A DNA stretch of 64,000 bases, taken from the NCBI GenBank assembly GCA_035772405.1, contig JAYKKM010000199.1, forward strand, positions 713,501 to 777,500, read 5' to 3'. Positions 24,492-36,109 of the stretch are shown one piece after another. The translations under genes and the position numbers were made by a program. Each line of letters starts with the position of its first letter. The first letter of the stretch is position 1. The notes beneath the pieces are model-generated. The model saw only the letters and a program-made list of their open reading frames with translations. It had not been told where the DNA came from and searched no databases. This stretch comes from Chrysogorgia sp. JL179-B06. Its lineage: Eukaryota > Cnidaria > Anthozoa > Scleralcyonacea > Chrysogorgiidae.

Positions 24492-25290
24492 AGTGTATAT
24501 GACATGAAAATTAAGTTTATCTTATTTGAAAGAACTCTTAAAATAATTAAGAATATCAATTTAAAGCTTTTCCATATTTCACTTAGTTCGTGAGATATTT
24601 AGACTTAAATATCTCTATTTAGATATGATATTCAAATGAGATGATCTATGACGTCACAAGTTGTGCAATACATTTTAACATATTGGAAGATCGTGTATAT
24701 CTTTAAGATTATTGAACGAAATCACTTGAAACTTTGCATGTCGATACAGACCACTAAACGGAATAAGATCGTTCAAGTTTTAATGTTACAACAGTAATAG
24801 TATAGTTCCCAGACCACTACGTCTCTTTGAAAAAATCTTCGTTTTCTAACATAGTAGGCTTTGCACCAACGTCAAACTTCAGTTTCAAATTAGTTAAGTT
24901 AGTGCAAATCTACTCAACCAGTACCAATTCGAGAATGTTTCCCACCGAAAAGAAAACAAATCATTTTGTTTTGAAAATCAAGAGGTCTGGAATCTAATCA
25001 TTTACCATGGCGACCATAAAACTAAAACTATGTTCTCCAGTTTAGTGGTCTTTATGCACATTCAAAGTTCCAAGTGATTTCCTGCAATAATCTTAAAGAT
25101 ATATGCGCTTTCCAATATGTTAAAATGTTGTGCACAACTTGTGACGTCATAAATCATCTCATTTGAATATCATATAAGTCTAAATAACTCCACAACTAAG
25201 TGAAATATGGAAAAGCTGTAAATTGATTTTCTTAATTATTTTAGTAGTTCTTTTAAATAAGATGAACCAAATTTTCATGTCATAGGCACT
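24492..25290. mobile_element. Long-inverted-repeat element, AGTG-ended
   Basis: Arms of roughly 280 bp (24492-24775 and 25020-25290) are inverted copies at about 85-90 percent by eye, ending AGTGTATATGACATGAAAATT and its partner AATTTTCATGTCATAGGCACT. TTAA precedes the left end (24488-24491); the right flank is GATG, so a clean duplication is lacking. It belongs with the AGTGCC/TTAA group. The middle has no coding content. Confidence 0.65.
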
Positions 25291-25454
25291 GATGCCTTAT
25301 AATTCAAATATTTTCCGCCTAGAGGTTCTCGTTTTAGCCCCCCGACTTTAAGACTCGCTGCGCGGTTCCTGTAAGATAGGATGCCCCCTAGGCTCCTAGC
25401 TCTAGCTTATTTCAGTCATACAGTGTACAGATAAGATGCAGTACGATATTATGT

Positions 25455-26131
25455 TGCCTTTATTTATTTTATTAGCTTCGCCATATGTAACCTACACACA
25501 AATAATACACTGCAATAATACACAACAAGTTTAACAATGGCAGGGGATCCACAACAGCGTTAGCTAATTACTGTGGCCCTTACACGTCTACAAAAGGTAG
25601 AATGTTAACTATAGAAAAATATATATCACACTACAATATGAATATTACATACAACAAGAAATTGGACCAGGGAGACTACGAACAGAGTTACATTTGAGAC
25701 AAATAGATTTGAACGTACGAGGATCTTCACAATTATAACAAGTTATCAAAGATGAAAAATAATACTTATAAGCATGACTAATTTAAAGGATTTAAGATAA
25801 TTTGTGAGGTCCAGTTTATCGGCAAGATGGTTCCAAATTCGGCAGGTTCTGATGAGTAAGGATTTTTGATAGGTATAGTTGTTTTACATTGACGGATGAT
25901 AAATTTAGCTGTGTTACCATTAGAAGATCTAGTTGGTCTGGAAGTACGGATAATCCATGTGTTATTTTGAAAAATAAAACCATGTCTAAATATTCATGCC
26001 AGTAACAGATTGGGATGAGCGACAAGTACTGCATCCTAGTGTTGTAGTTTATAGCACAGGAAAATAGCAGGTTCAGGATGTATTTGGTTGATCTCCTCTG
26101 AATTCGTTCCAGCTGGATTACTGAATACAGC
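25455..26131 (-). pseudogene. LINE family A 3' fragment
   Basis: Begins TTTATTTTATTAGCTTCGCC, the family 3' end, and encodes on the minus strand LERIQRRSTKYILNLLFSC then LIPICYWHEYLDMVLFFKI, clearly related to the fragment at 8275. The frame is disrupted towards the 3' end. Cut off at its 5' side by the inverted-repeat element starting at 26132. Confidence 0.78.
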
Positions 26132-27095
26132 AAAAACCCGCATAAAAGAACCACTATTTTTTTATGTCACGTGTTAATCACACTTTAGTGTTTTTATTTG
26201 ATGAACGCAAAGATATATAACATTCTCTGATAACTCATTATGCATGTGTGACGAAATTCCAGATATTTGCGTATCAAACAATATCTCAAAAAGAATGCGA
26301 AGAAGTGAAAATCGTCAAAAGAAGTTACTTTATCATTTTAAAAGTTCTTCCAAATAATTAAGACAATAAAATATTTTGAGGTTAGGGGCACTTTAAGAAT
26401 CATCAGCATGAAATTTAGGCAATTAAGCACCCAAAATACAAGAACCACTTCAGGCTGACAAATGAGACTGGTTCTTAAAAAACCTTAACTTTTGTTATAC
26501 TTAATTTAATATTATTGCAAATGCAAAAACATAATCTGTTGTTTAGTACTCAACGAAGATACATTTTATCAAATTTGGAGGCTTTTAATATGAAATACAA
26601 TATGAAATATGTTTGGCAATATGAAATACAATTGGGATGTTAATGTTCAATTTATGTGAATACAAGACCTTCCTTCAACAGCTCACTAATTGAGGAAACA
26701 AATAATTTAAAACACTAAACCAGGAACAATTGTTTTTTACTAGAAATAAGAACCAGTTAAGAACCAACTCAGCCTGATTTCTCACTAAGTACCAATTATA
26801 TAAGAACCACTTCAGCGTGTGCGTTTCTCCCACAACACCAAACTTCTTGATTTTAAAGGATTTCGTTCGAGAATGAAAGAGATACACACATTTCTCCAAT
26901 AAGTCATTATGCATGTGTGACGAAATTCCAGACATTTGCATATAAAACAAACTAATAGATCTCAAAAAGAAAGCAAAGAAACGAAAATCATCAAAAGAAG
27001 TTACTTTATCATTTTAAAAGTTCTTCCAAATAAGACAATAAAACATTTTGAGGTTATGGGCACTTTAATCAACTGGTTCTTTTATGCGGGTTTTT
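26132..27095. mobile_element. Element bounded by perfect 22-bp inverted repeats, holding two half-elements
   Basis: AAAAACCCGCATAAAAGAAC (20 of the 22 bp) at 26132 matches the complement ending at 27095 exactly. Inside lie the right half (26170-26397) and the left half (26811-27064) of the AGTGCC fold-back element seen intact at 18696, with about 410 bp of unrelated AT-rich DNA between. The word AAGAACCA recurs between them. It abuts the LINE fragment and ends 170 bp before the first receptor gene's stop codon. Confidence 0.6.
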
Positions 27096-27265
27096 ACTTT
27101 ATTGAAATAACAGTAGTTAAACATGGAAAACCATCTCAAATTCAGTTCAACTCCACGTGGCGCATACTGCAAATCAGCTTTATATTATAAGAACTGCAAA
27201 ACAGTCAAATTTGAATTTCCACTAGGAACCGTTACGGATGTCACACAACCTCGTACCCAGGCTCT

Positions 27266-28225
27266 TCACACGCTCGGTGGACTCACTGCTGGTGTTGATA
27301 CGGTGTTGATAGTTTCGTGAGGCAGTGATGTTCGTATTATCTGGTAAAGTTGCTTCCAAAATTCATTTCTGTTCCTTTTGTCGGTCCAGTCAAAGTAGCT
27401 GCCTAAGTGTGTGATTTCAGCCGGTAACTTGCATTTTTCATATCTTATCACAATCACCTGGTGACCTGTTACGCCTGCAGCCAACGCCTGACGAAGCTCT
27501 GTGCGGGCGTGATAACTTTTTAAGGAGTCACTGGAAAGCACGAAGACGGTTTTCCTGCTCCCGTAAATCGCGTTGATAATGTTGTCGCTGATGGGAAGAC
27601 CGCCTTCGAAATCTAGGAAATCGATAACCACCTGAAAGTCTTGTTCTTGTAAATGTGCGAGGAGTGTGTTGCGCACCCAATCCTTGTTCTTCGTACTGTA
27701 ACAAATGAAAACGTCTTTGGATGGTAGCTCTTTCGGTAAATCTAAAGAGAAAACGTTTTGTTAGTATGAATTTACAGTTCATATGCTTATTCAGAATCCT
27801 GAAAATCTGTGTCGTATTGGTTTGTAATCTAGCTAGGAATATTAATGCCCAGTAAATAGCTTTTAAAAGAGCCATGACAACATAATTTTAAAAAGAAAAA
27901 TTAATACTAACGTTTCGTTACTAAACTCGTAACATCATCAGAGTGACAAATTACAATAAATGAAGGAGGCATATATAACTAAACTGTTACATAAATATAT
28001 ATGCCTCCTTCGTTTATTGTAATTTGTCACTCGATGATGTTACGAGTTTAGTAACGAAACGTACGTTAGTACGTTCCTCCATTGCGACGGTATTGGTTTG
28101 TGTGTGTCGGTCGGTGTGTCTGTGTGTGTCTGTCCGTGTGTCTGTCGGTCGGTCGGTCGGCTGTCTGTCTGTGTCTCTATTTCTCTGTCTCTCTGTTGTC
28201 TCTCTGTCTCTCTGTTGTCTCTATG

Positions 28226-28292
<67 letters not shown>

Positions 28293-31200
28293 ACTATATG
28301 TATATATGTATATTTGTATCTAATTAATTTTTTTTTAATGTATAAAATTACAAAAAATGTACTTTTTAATATATACGTACGGCTTTCATCTAAAGAAGTT
28401 TTAATTCAATTGACTGTCTGTCTCTGTCTGTCTGTGTCTGTCTGTCTGTGTCTGTCTGTCTGTGTCTGTCTGTGTCTGTCTGTCTGTGTGTCTGTTGAAG
28501 ATACCCTTCATCTTCTCTTCTAAGATAAGAAGATACTCTTCCCCTTCTCTCTAACATTAGATAACTTGCCATATACAACGTCTTTAGGATCAAACAAAGT
28601 TTCCTCGTCAGCCTTGCTCATTCGCAATCCACAAAACACTGCTATTAGAACGACGCCTATAAAAGCGACGGCCACCGAGATCCAAATCGCAATTAATTCA
28701 CCCGGTAACAAACTTGACGTTCCTTTTGAATCTATAAACAAATCAAAGATGTCCGCATAAAACTACCTTTAAGGTGCCTATCTCACGTTTGGGGATCTTA
28801 CATATTCGTAATATTTGGGTCTTCCTGAGCAAAATCATAATATATATTGTAAGTCGAAAATTTCATCTTCATGGTGCTTCAAGGTGCGTTTACACACTGT
28901 TATTAATCGGCCACATTTATGGTTTAAATGAAAGTTCTTTGTGGCCTTACATGAGAATGGGTATACGTTTTCTTCTAATATCGTTAGTTTTAGAGAAATT
29001 TGGATTTGTTATCGTATTTTTGGTAAATTGAAGGCCGACATTTTTGTTCTGATTGCGGGCGAATGCGGTCGCACCATTAATTTTTGACGTCATTGAGTGA
29101 TAGAAACAATATGCAAATTATGCTGTGAGACGCCTGGGTACGAGCTTGGTGGGAAGCTGCGAGAACGCAAGGGGATGATGGGAAGGAGGCAAGCGCGCAA
29201 AAAGCGCCCCCTTTTAATACGTCTGCACCCCTTGCGCTGCTCATCAGCTTCCTTTGTGAGACGTCTGGAAGAAAAAACATTGCGTAACCTCGAGGCATTT
29301 TGCTATATTGTCGCGGCTCATTACGTGTGCAAGAGGAAAATATTACAATGTTACCCTCTGGCTGAAGCTGTATTGAAGCAGTGCTCATTAATTCACCTGA
29401 ATGGTCAGTCAACCAACATTAACGCTAATCAAAACATATGTACATCTCACCTACGACAACAGGATCTCGACAATTTCTGCGAAATAGCGCCGCCGTCTTT
29501 GGTCCCAAATCGTCGCTAAGGATTTCATTTTTGTCGTACGGCATTGCACAAGGCTTGCAGTCCTCGACAGACGTGGCATTCTTGTCCGTTGAAAACGTTC
29601 CCTTTGGACAAAGCTGCGCTGTCCTGGCTTTCGGAGCACAGTAATAGCCTTGGAAACAAGGAACTATGAATAACATCAAGAATAAGAACTATATTTAGTC
29701 AATAATGACGGCAATAGGATCCATTTTCTGGATGTCAAGAAACGTCGAAAATTGCCGCGAAGGGGGGAGGGTGTGAATAGGCTTGCGGATCGTCTGATTA
29801 GGCTAAAAAATCCGATTCTGATTTCGGATCAGGCAGACACTTATCATCCTGCAAATACTATCGATTGCGGATTTATCCAATATTTTGGCTCGGATTGTGG
29901 ATTTTGCTTGTTATTTTATTCGGGTCCTGAATCTCTATGTCCGTAATCCTCGCTAGAACTTGCACGTTACGAGTGGGTCAGCATTAGATCTCATTCATCT
30001 AATATTGCTCCACTCGCAGCGAGTTTCGAGCAAGTTCTTGCACGTTCTTGTGAGGACTGGATAAGAGGCTTTAGTGTACCCTCACATATAGCACGGAAAA
30101 GCACGGGTGGCGCGTGCTGTTAGCACGCTGCTTCTCACCGCTGAGTTCTGAAGTTAAGCCCGATCGGACGGGGAATTAGTACTTGGATGGGTGACTACCT
30201 CGTTCGATTCCTGAGCTTCATGAGATTTATGTGAGTAGAGTTATTGATTCCCTCCCGTGCTTCGAGGGTTTTTCTCCGGGTACTCCGGTTTCCCTCCCTC
30301 CCTAACTTTAGCTGTGCTCCGAGGTCATCATGGGTCGTATATGGTGGCAGCCTGTGGCGCCTTTACTAAACCTTCGACTCGGCCGCGTTGAGCTGCGTCC
30401 GTCGTGTAGTTCGTAGGATGATTAGCATGACCCCTTTACCTTTATAAATTATAATCCACCAATAGCATCACGTGGCATCCCGATATTTTAATGTGGGACA
30501 GCTACATATTCATGGCGGCAGTAACCTTTGGACTGTTTACGTGCGAAGTAACATCTTTATGTTCAGATATTTTATTCGATATAATAAAACCCAATATTAC
30601 AAAATATTTAAGTCGGTCTCGCCCAATATTGAATTCTCCTCTTTTATACGATTTTGTAATCAGATTTGATTCCGTCAGAGGAATCCAATAAGTAATACTG
30701 TAGGTCTAATAGCGGGTTCCAATTTTGCAAACATATTTGTGGATCGGTGGATTTGGCTATTAAATTGTAGCGGATCGCTGCATTTACGTACCCCTATTCA
30801 CCACCCCCTTCGTCAATTTTCGTGTTGACATCACGACATGAGCTGTTGTACATTTTGTGACTCCCATCTTGTCTCTTGTGCAGCCCGACGAACCTACTCT
30901 CCCACACACACCTCACCTGCATATATGAATATAGATTTCCCAGAATCGCGGCTGCCACGATCGATTACTTGCGTGGAAATACACGTGTAATTTCCTGTAT
31001 CATTGACGGTGATGTTTCGGATCGTGACTTTCATGGTGCACCATCTTTCGTTATTTTCCAGGGCTTTCTGAGCTTGGATCCATTCAATCCGTTTGGGTTG
31101 TTTTGAGGATTCGTAGAATCTTCGTCCGTCCTTTTGCCAAACGCCTCCACAGTTCGGGTGAATTTGGTAACACGTGATATTTATTGTGGAGCCTATTCTT

Positions 31201-34200
31201 GCATCGCGTTCACTCGCGCTACCTTCGAGGTTTATACGGGTGTGGCCACCTGCAGAGGAAACGAGCGCAGGTTACTGAAAGTCAAATGGTGCAATCAAAC
31301 TTGGGAGAACTAAGCCCGCTTAGTAAAACTACTTCACGACGCAACACCCACTCACACTAATTATGACACAAACAAACAAACGACGTAATGAACCAGACGT
31401 ATATATATAGGCAAACCTGACAAACACGCTTTACTTGACTCTGAAGATGACCGCCGCTGAAGCCGTCGAAATGTCAGTCACCAATAATAGTCTTTCTCAA
31501 GACTACAACAACCTGGATGATCAACTTCACACATATCTAATATTTGTAATCTATGGATTCTCCTGAGATAAATTGTCTTATAAAAAAGCTCCAATCTGTA
31601 CAAAATGCTGCTACCCTTCATTGGCTACCCTGTTGTGTCTTGCCTTGTGTATGTAAACACGAAAACAAATTTAAAAAAATTAAATGACTTGCAGAACGTA
31701 TCAAATTTAAAATCCTCATTCTTACATTCAAATCTCTTAATGGCCAAGCTCCTGTCTACATCTCCGACCTGATTACACGCTACATTCCACGAAAAACATT
31801 CCGCTCTTCATCCGAAATTCTTCTCAACCGTGTTAATTTTAATCTGCTCTCTTATGGCCATCGATCCTTCTCCGTTGCCACTCCTGGACTCTGGAACACT
31901 TTACCCTAGAAGCATCAGATCTTCCCCAAGTTTTTTTATTTTTAAACTCAAAATCAAAACACATCTATTTAAGTCTGTCTTTAATTAGAGTTTTTGGAGA
32001 GCGCCTAGAGCAGACCTGGATAGGCGCTATATAGATAAATATTATTATTATTACTAGAAATAAATATATCTTGTCAGCTGAAAATTTCATCTTCATAGAT
32101 TTTTTTGCTGTTAAAGTTGACGGAAATGACGTCATATAGCGGGCATCTGTAAAGAGGTTTTCATGTAGACACCTCCAATACAATAACATGACCATTGCGT
32201 CATCTTGAAAGACAATCGAGCTTCCAACCACCCCCGTCTACTAACTATGGCCAAATGAAAACAATCCAATTTGAATAACAATGAATCGCGATTCTTTGAT
32301 GCACAACGCCACGAGTAGTTTCCAGTTCACGATGGCGCGCAAGTGGTTTATGTGGGAGGCCGATTGGCAACTTCCGGCTTTAGGCCACAATAGGGGTTTC
32401 CACAAGTTGCTCGAAATTCTGATAATAGTTGCTCAAAAAAAGAAGAAAAGTTGCCTAAAAGTTGCCCATTTTTCTCAAAAAGTTGCTAGTTTTCAATAAA
32501 GTTGCTCAAAAGTTGCTACTTTAATTGCGCTTCCAAGTGCTGCTATTTTGAGCAAGAGTCGATACATACAGTACCTGGTGATGATGTTTAGAGTAATCAT
32601 ATAAATATGTGTCTTTATAAAAAAATGCAGTCTTGATGAAACAATATTTTAATATATTACTTCATAGTTCATATAATATAGTATATGAAATCGAATATAA
32701 AACCAGGCGTAATGTCAAAACTTAAAACAATTATGATAATGTCAAATACCAACTTTTGTGTAAATATGTCGGCCATTTTGAATTTTGAGAAGCCAAAAGT
32801 GGCTAAAATTACCGAGTATTAAATACCGATAAAGAGATATTGAGATTGACTGGACTTGGGTCTTGGAGAGCTAAAATTGTTTATTATTATCCTAATATGG
32901 TCTACCATATTTCAACACAAAATGAAAGTAAATGTTGTGAAAAACTCAAAATCGCTAAACAAATGTCAAATTTAGGAAAAGTTGCTCGAAGTTACAAAAG
33001 TTGCCGGTTAAAAAAAAGTTGCTCATAGAACGAAAAGTTGCCAAAAAGTTGCCGAGCAACTTGTGGAAACCCCTAGGCCACAACCACCAAAGGAGAAATA
33101 CATATTCCCCTGAAACACGGAACTAGGGTGGGCTATAGCCCCCCCACACTTTTTTCGCCGATTATGTAACGTTTATTTTTATATGCTTGCGTATTTGTCC
33201 TAATCTTGGTCGAAACTTCCGAAATCGAAACGACATCACAAGTAAGCCGTGAAAATCGTTGGCAAACCGACGCTGAGCGTTGTTCAGCATTAAAATATGC
33301 TTGAGGCTTTTATAATTTGTTGCCAAACGTTCGAAATCTGAAATCTGCTGTTTACAAGCTTCAATTTGGTGCATTACTCGGCAGTATACAACGAATATTT
33401 TTCATACTATTGCCTACCGGATACTAGTAATATGGAGTACGATTCCGGCGTTCGCTGAGCAGTCAATCGAAGGCATGCTTTTGAATTTGAGAAAGGACAC
33501 GTCGATTTATTTCTTAAAGAGGTAAATGGACTAGCTTAGAATCACCACACGAGGTTCAACTTTTTAACTAGTATCTTTAGTTTTGTAAAATAAGCGCCTA
33601 CATTTGGTAAATACGAGGACGTTTATGCTGTAATACTAACGCGCTTTTGCGGTGTTGGCGAGGGAAGTTTGCATCGAGAAAGGACATAAACTGTAATAAA
33701 GTCGTAAACTGTAATATAGCAAAATAAAAACTTCTGCATAGAAACTGTGTGATTTAACTCCATTAAATAGATCCAAAAATTGAAAGCTATTTGAAGCTAT
33801 TTTAGCGAAAAGGAGGCATTTCTAGCCATTCGTCAACATTTTCCGAGGGGCATGCCCCCAATCGGAATTTAGCCCCCCGCACTTCAACATAGCTTCCGCT
33901 GATATTGAAACTGAGAGAGCTATAATATGATTTTATATAATTAAATACGACACTCCAAGGTGATTGAGAGTTTCATTGGATTAATAACATAGTCACACAA
34001 AAACCGCAAAGTTCCTTCAGCGTAGGAAGTCGTTTGAATTCTATAATTGTATATATAGCTATACAATTAGTTAGTCTATGCCAATGGGAACACCGTACTG
34101 TAAACTACGTTGGGCATATACTACCGCACGAAGGGCCTTCGCTCGAAGCGTTACGGACCTGCTTGGCTCCTATCACTATTTCTTGTATTTTTATTTGTAT

Positions 34201-34558
34201 TTGAACACCAGCTATGTACCACATACTATGACACTACTCGCATAATCATTATTTGTATATGAGTCAGCTGTTTCCTCGCGGACAGCATGAACTGCTTGGT
34301 ATTAATGATAACCATCTGTTAAGCAACTCTTCGCTTCATTACTTGTTAAGCTGACAATGAAAGAAAATCTCTCTCTTTGGTCTTTGATTGTTAATACGCT
34401 AGCATTTATGTACGCACATGCACAGAATCCACACTGTGTGCTGTGATATCCTAAAGTTACATTCTTATGCAAGACTCACCCTCTGCTGAAGTGGCTGATA
34501 AAATATACATGTACCCGAACAGTATCACCACAAACCATCGAAAATAAGCAGCAAACAT
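27266..34558 (-). CDS. Ig-TIR receptor 1 (IL-1R/Toll-type), complete
   Basis: Five minus-strand exons: 34558-34480, 31249-30917, 29663-29451, 28731-28570, 27741-27266, joining in phase to 420 residues. Order: signal peptide (1-26, MFAAYFRWFVVILFGYMYIL start); one Ig domain (27-137) with Cys, Trp and DTGNYTC; a six-Cys module (138-208) with CFQGYYC and CPKGTFS, like GCC2/ephrin-receptor-type repeats; a transmembrane helix (LIAIWISVAVAFIGVVLIA) in 209-262; and a TIR domain (263-420) with DVFICYS (box 1), RKTVFVLSSDSL and FWKQLY (box 3). The intron between membrane and TIR exons uses a GC donor (G/GCAAGT). By family it should sense an extracellular ligand and signal through TIR contacts, NF-kB style. 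A paralogue lies upstream at 38925-51324. The ligand is unknown. Confidence 0.88.
27901..28070. repeat. Fold-back with ribozyme-like arms
   Basis: Two inverted arms (about 27908-27970 and 28003-28063) surround a TATATA-rich centre, in the intron between transmembrane and TIR exons of Ig-TIR receptor 1. The minus-strand reading of the left arm carries an intact CTGATGA...GAAAC core; the plus-strand reading of the right arm has CTCGATGA, a one-base insertion that breaks it. Confidence 0.6.
27906..27944 (-). ncRNA. Hammerhead-ribozyme-like motif (copy 2)
   Basis: On the minus strand CTGATGA (27941-27935) is followed by a GTTAC/GTAAC stem with a 7-base loop, GAAA (27916-27913) and CGTT. The ACT before the core pairs with AGT after it as stem I. 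One extra T precedes stem II, as in the other copies. Cleavage-site base would be T (GTT), which is allowed but less common. Confidence 0.38.
28098..28500. repeat. (GTCT)n microsatellites
   Basis: CTGT tetranucleotide arrays at about 28098-28300 and 28405-28495, separated by unique AT-rich DNA, in the same intron of Ig-TIR receptor 1. The Cys-Leu-Ser-Val open frames here come from the repeat. Confidence 0.95.
30098..30440 (+). mobile_element. 5S-rRNA-derived SINE, copy 1
   Basis: The 5' part contains GAAGTTAAGC, then TTAGTACTTGGATGGGTGAC, the A-box to C-box region of 5S ribosomal RNA genes. This is followed by an unrelated body with GGGTTTTTCTCCGGGTACTCC, TTTAGCTGTGCTCCG and GGTGGCAGCCTGTGGCGCC. 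The second copy at 36110 shares 5S-like head and body in the same order, so this is a SINE3-type retroposon rather than a 5S gene. It lies in the receptor 1 intron between the Cys-rich and Ig exons. Confidence 0.82.
31437..31480 (+). ncRNA. Hammerhead-ribozyme-like motif (copy 3)
   Basis: CTGAAGA at 31441-31447, a weak hairpin closed by GAC/GTC, GAAA at 31468-31471, then TGTC. GACT before the core pairs exactly with AGTC after GTC. Compared with copy 1 (TACT/AGTA) both sides of stem I have changed together. One extra T lies before stem II. The long loop of stem II is unpaired. Confidence 0.36.
31545..32175. mobile_element. Inverted-repeat element split by a LINE
   Basis: The flanking pieces (31545-31578 and about 32058-32175) match the intact element at 37625-37880, including ATCTATGGATTCTCCTGAGA and TTGACGGAAATGACGTCA. 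In the intact copy the two pieces are contiguous; here 480 bp of CR1-like LINE sits between AAATTGT and ATATATCTTG. The LINE is therefore younger than the element. Confidence 0.7.
31579..32056 (+). pseudogene. CR1/L2-like LINE 3' fragment (family C)
   Basis: The plus strand encodes a LINE C-terminus: RIKFKILILTFKSLNGQAPV, then a basic RYIPRKTFRSS, then SFSVATPGLWNTLP and a stop. The K-SLNG-AP-Y and PxLWN-LP patterns are standard for the CR1/L2 tail. The 3' end is GGCGCTATATAGATAAATATT followed by ATT repeats, the usual L2-type tail. It is 5'-truncated with internal frame breaks. It lies in intron 1 of Ig-TIR receptor 1. Confidence 0.8.
32391..33075. mobile_element. hAT-type MITE with exact 8-bp target duplication
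   Basis: Ends TAGGGGTTTCCACAAGTTGC and its complement (33050-33075) are perfect inverted repeats of about 26 bp. The duplication GGCCACAA is exact at 32383-32390 and 33076-33083. Inside, AAAAGTTGCT words recur near both ends (about 32420-32520 and 32980-33045), forming subterminal repeats where a transposase could bind. No transposase frame in 685 bp. Located in intron 1 of Ig-TIR receptor 1. Confidence 0.88.
33084..34479. other. Rest of intron 1 of Ig-TIR receptor 1
   Basis: No coding exon was recognised. Two C-rich strings, ATAGCCCCCCCACACTTTTTT near 33137 and GGGGCATGCCCCCAATCGG near 33846, are the kind of sequence found near ends of hAT-like repeats, but no matching ends were found. The rest is unremarkable AT-rich DNA. 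Confidence 0.4.
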
Positions 34559-35059
34559 GTCGTCAGCCGATTCAACGAAACGCGAATACAGTACAAATGA
34601 AATCCAACTTCGTTATTAAAATAGATTTGTTGTCATTTCGCATCAACGTCCAGCTTCCTGGAAAATGTTGTCTTTTCCCCGTACGGGTCAATCGTTCTTA
34701 GAAGGTGTGTATAAATAGCCCCTCCCTCGTTTCCCGTCGATCCCCTCATCTCTCTTCCCGTTTCTCGCGTTCTTTCCTACTAATATGTGTTAAATTCTTT
34801 CTTCATTTAAAATTGTTGTAACGCCTCCTGTACACAAGAGCTGTGAATTAGCCCGTGATTAGCTCTGCTATTTGAGGAAGTCATTTGAGAGGCTTTGCTC
34901 TACCTTGTAAAGATGAAATGTAAGCCCAATCTGATTGGTTCTTACACAGGGTCATGGCTTTGGGGGGCGAAAATATCCATGTGGTCTTGTCTAAGCGCGA
35001 GTATTCTAGTGGGTCCGGAGGGATGCTCCCCCGGAAAAATTTTGATTTCTAGGGTCTCT

Positions 35060-35600
35060 GTTTTTATATTCTCAGAATTTTTTATAGTCTCAGAATTTCC
35101 TGCATTCTGAGGCGAGTTTTTTAAAGTAATCTGAAGGCCATAAATCGCAAAATGTTGTTATTACTAAATCAGAACATGGCACAATACACGTCAAAATATC
35201 TTGAAATTCATTGATAAACAACTGTAAATCGAAACGTTTCTTAGAATCAAAGACTCTTTTAATAAGTGCAGAATATTTTAATCTGTTATTTTTTCCATTC
35301 AGGAAATTTTGTTTTTCTTGCTTTGGGTGATTCCTAATGCAAGGTAAGTCTGATGATCTGGATCGAGGAACTTCCGCATTTTACATTTCACATGGCGCAA
35401 GAACATTGACACTTGGTTACGTTTCGCCACTGACCAACACACTTAGCCGGATGTCCTTCCTTTCAAATACCAGCGAGTTGCTTATAGATATGTTTTTGCA
35501 ATTTGATAATTGGATTTGACTTGTTTCTCAGAACATATACCCCCTCTCAAATTTCTCCCAGGATTTATACTTTTCACGAGAACGGTCGGAGTGTCTATAT
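35060..35600. repeat. Duplicated non-coding segment, copy 1
   Basis: Shares most of its length with 48060-48835, including TTCTGAGGCGAGTTTTTTAAA, AAATCGCAAAATGTTGTTATT, GAACATTGACACTTGGTTACG and AATTGGATTTGACTTGTT in the same order. It lies just upstream of Ig-TIR receptor 1; the other copy is inside an intron of Ig-TIR receptor 2. It could be a transposable element or a trace of the tandem duplication. Confidence 0.6.
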
Positions 35601-36109
35601 TATAAAACCATAATTTAAGACCCATACCATAATTTGCTCTCGTTATATATGGCCACTAGCTCGTAGCGATAATCACTCCTCATTAAATATATGAAATAAT
35701 AATATGTTCTAAGGTGTTGTCACAGGTGTTGTGGTGAAGGAAAATTTTGAGTGTTGAAATATATACATTTTAACACCAAACGGGGACCAGTTGCGAAAAT
35801 TAATGCAACTTCAAGGCCTTCCCCGCGACCCTGCGATGCTAGTGCAGGGCTCTGACCCGTTAATTGCCGAGAGCCTAGTCACGAGTTCTGTATATATAGT
35901 GGTGGTAATGCCAGGATAAGATTCTGGGTATATTACAAGTAATATTTGGCATTTCACTTTTCATGTTTAATATTTGGCATTTCACATACATTTGATTTCG
36001 TGGAATCTTTAAGTTAGATATATGAGAGTTAAGTGTCAAACGGCCATTTAATTTTTCGTTTTTGGCTAGTTCTTTGTGACGAACGCCCCTCTCCAATTGA
36101 CAATTGAAA

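Noticed and set aside
28024..28593. Cys/Leu/Ser/Val-rich frames on plus strand and Arg/Gln/Thr-rich frame on minus
   Set aside because: (GTCT)n microsatellites.
30120..30215. Possible 5S rRNA gene
   Set aside because: Only the internal-promoter half resembles 5S RNA, the ends are missing and a second copy shares the non-5S body, so it is a SINE head.
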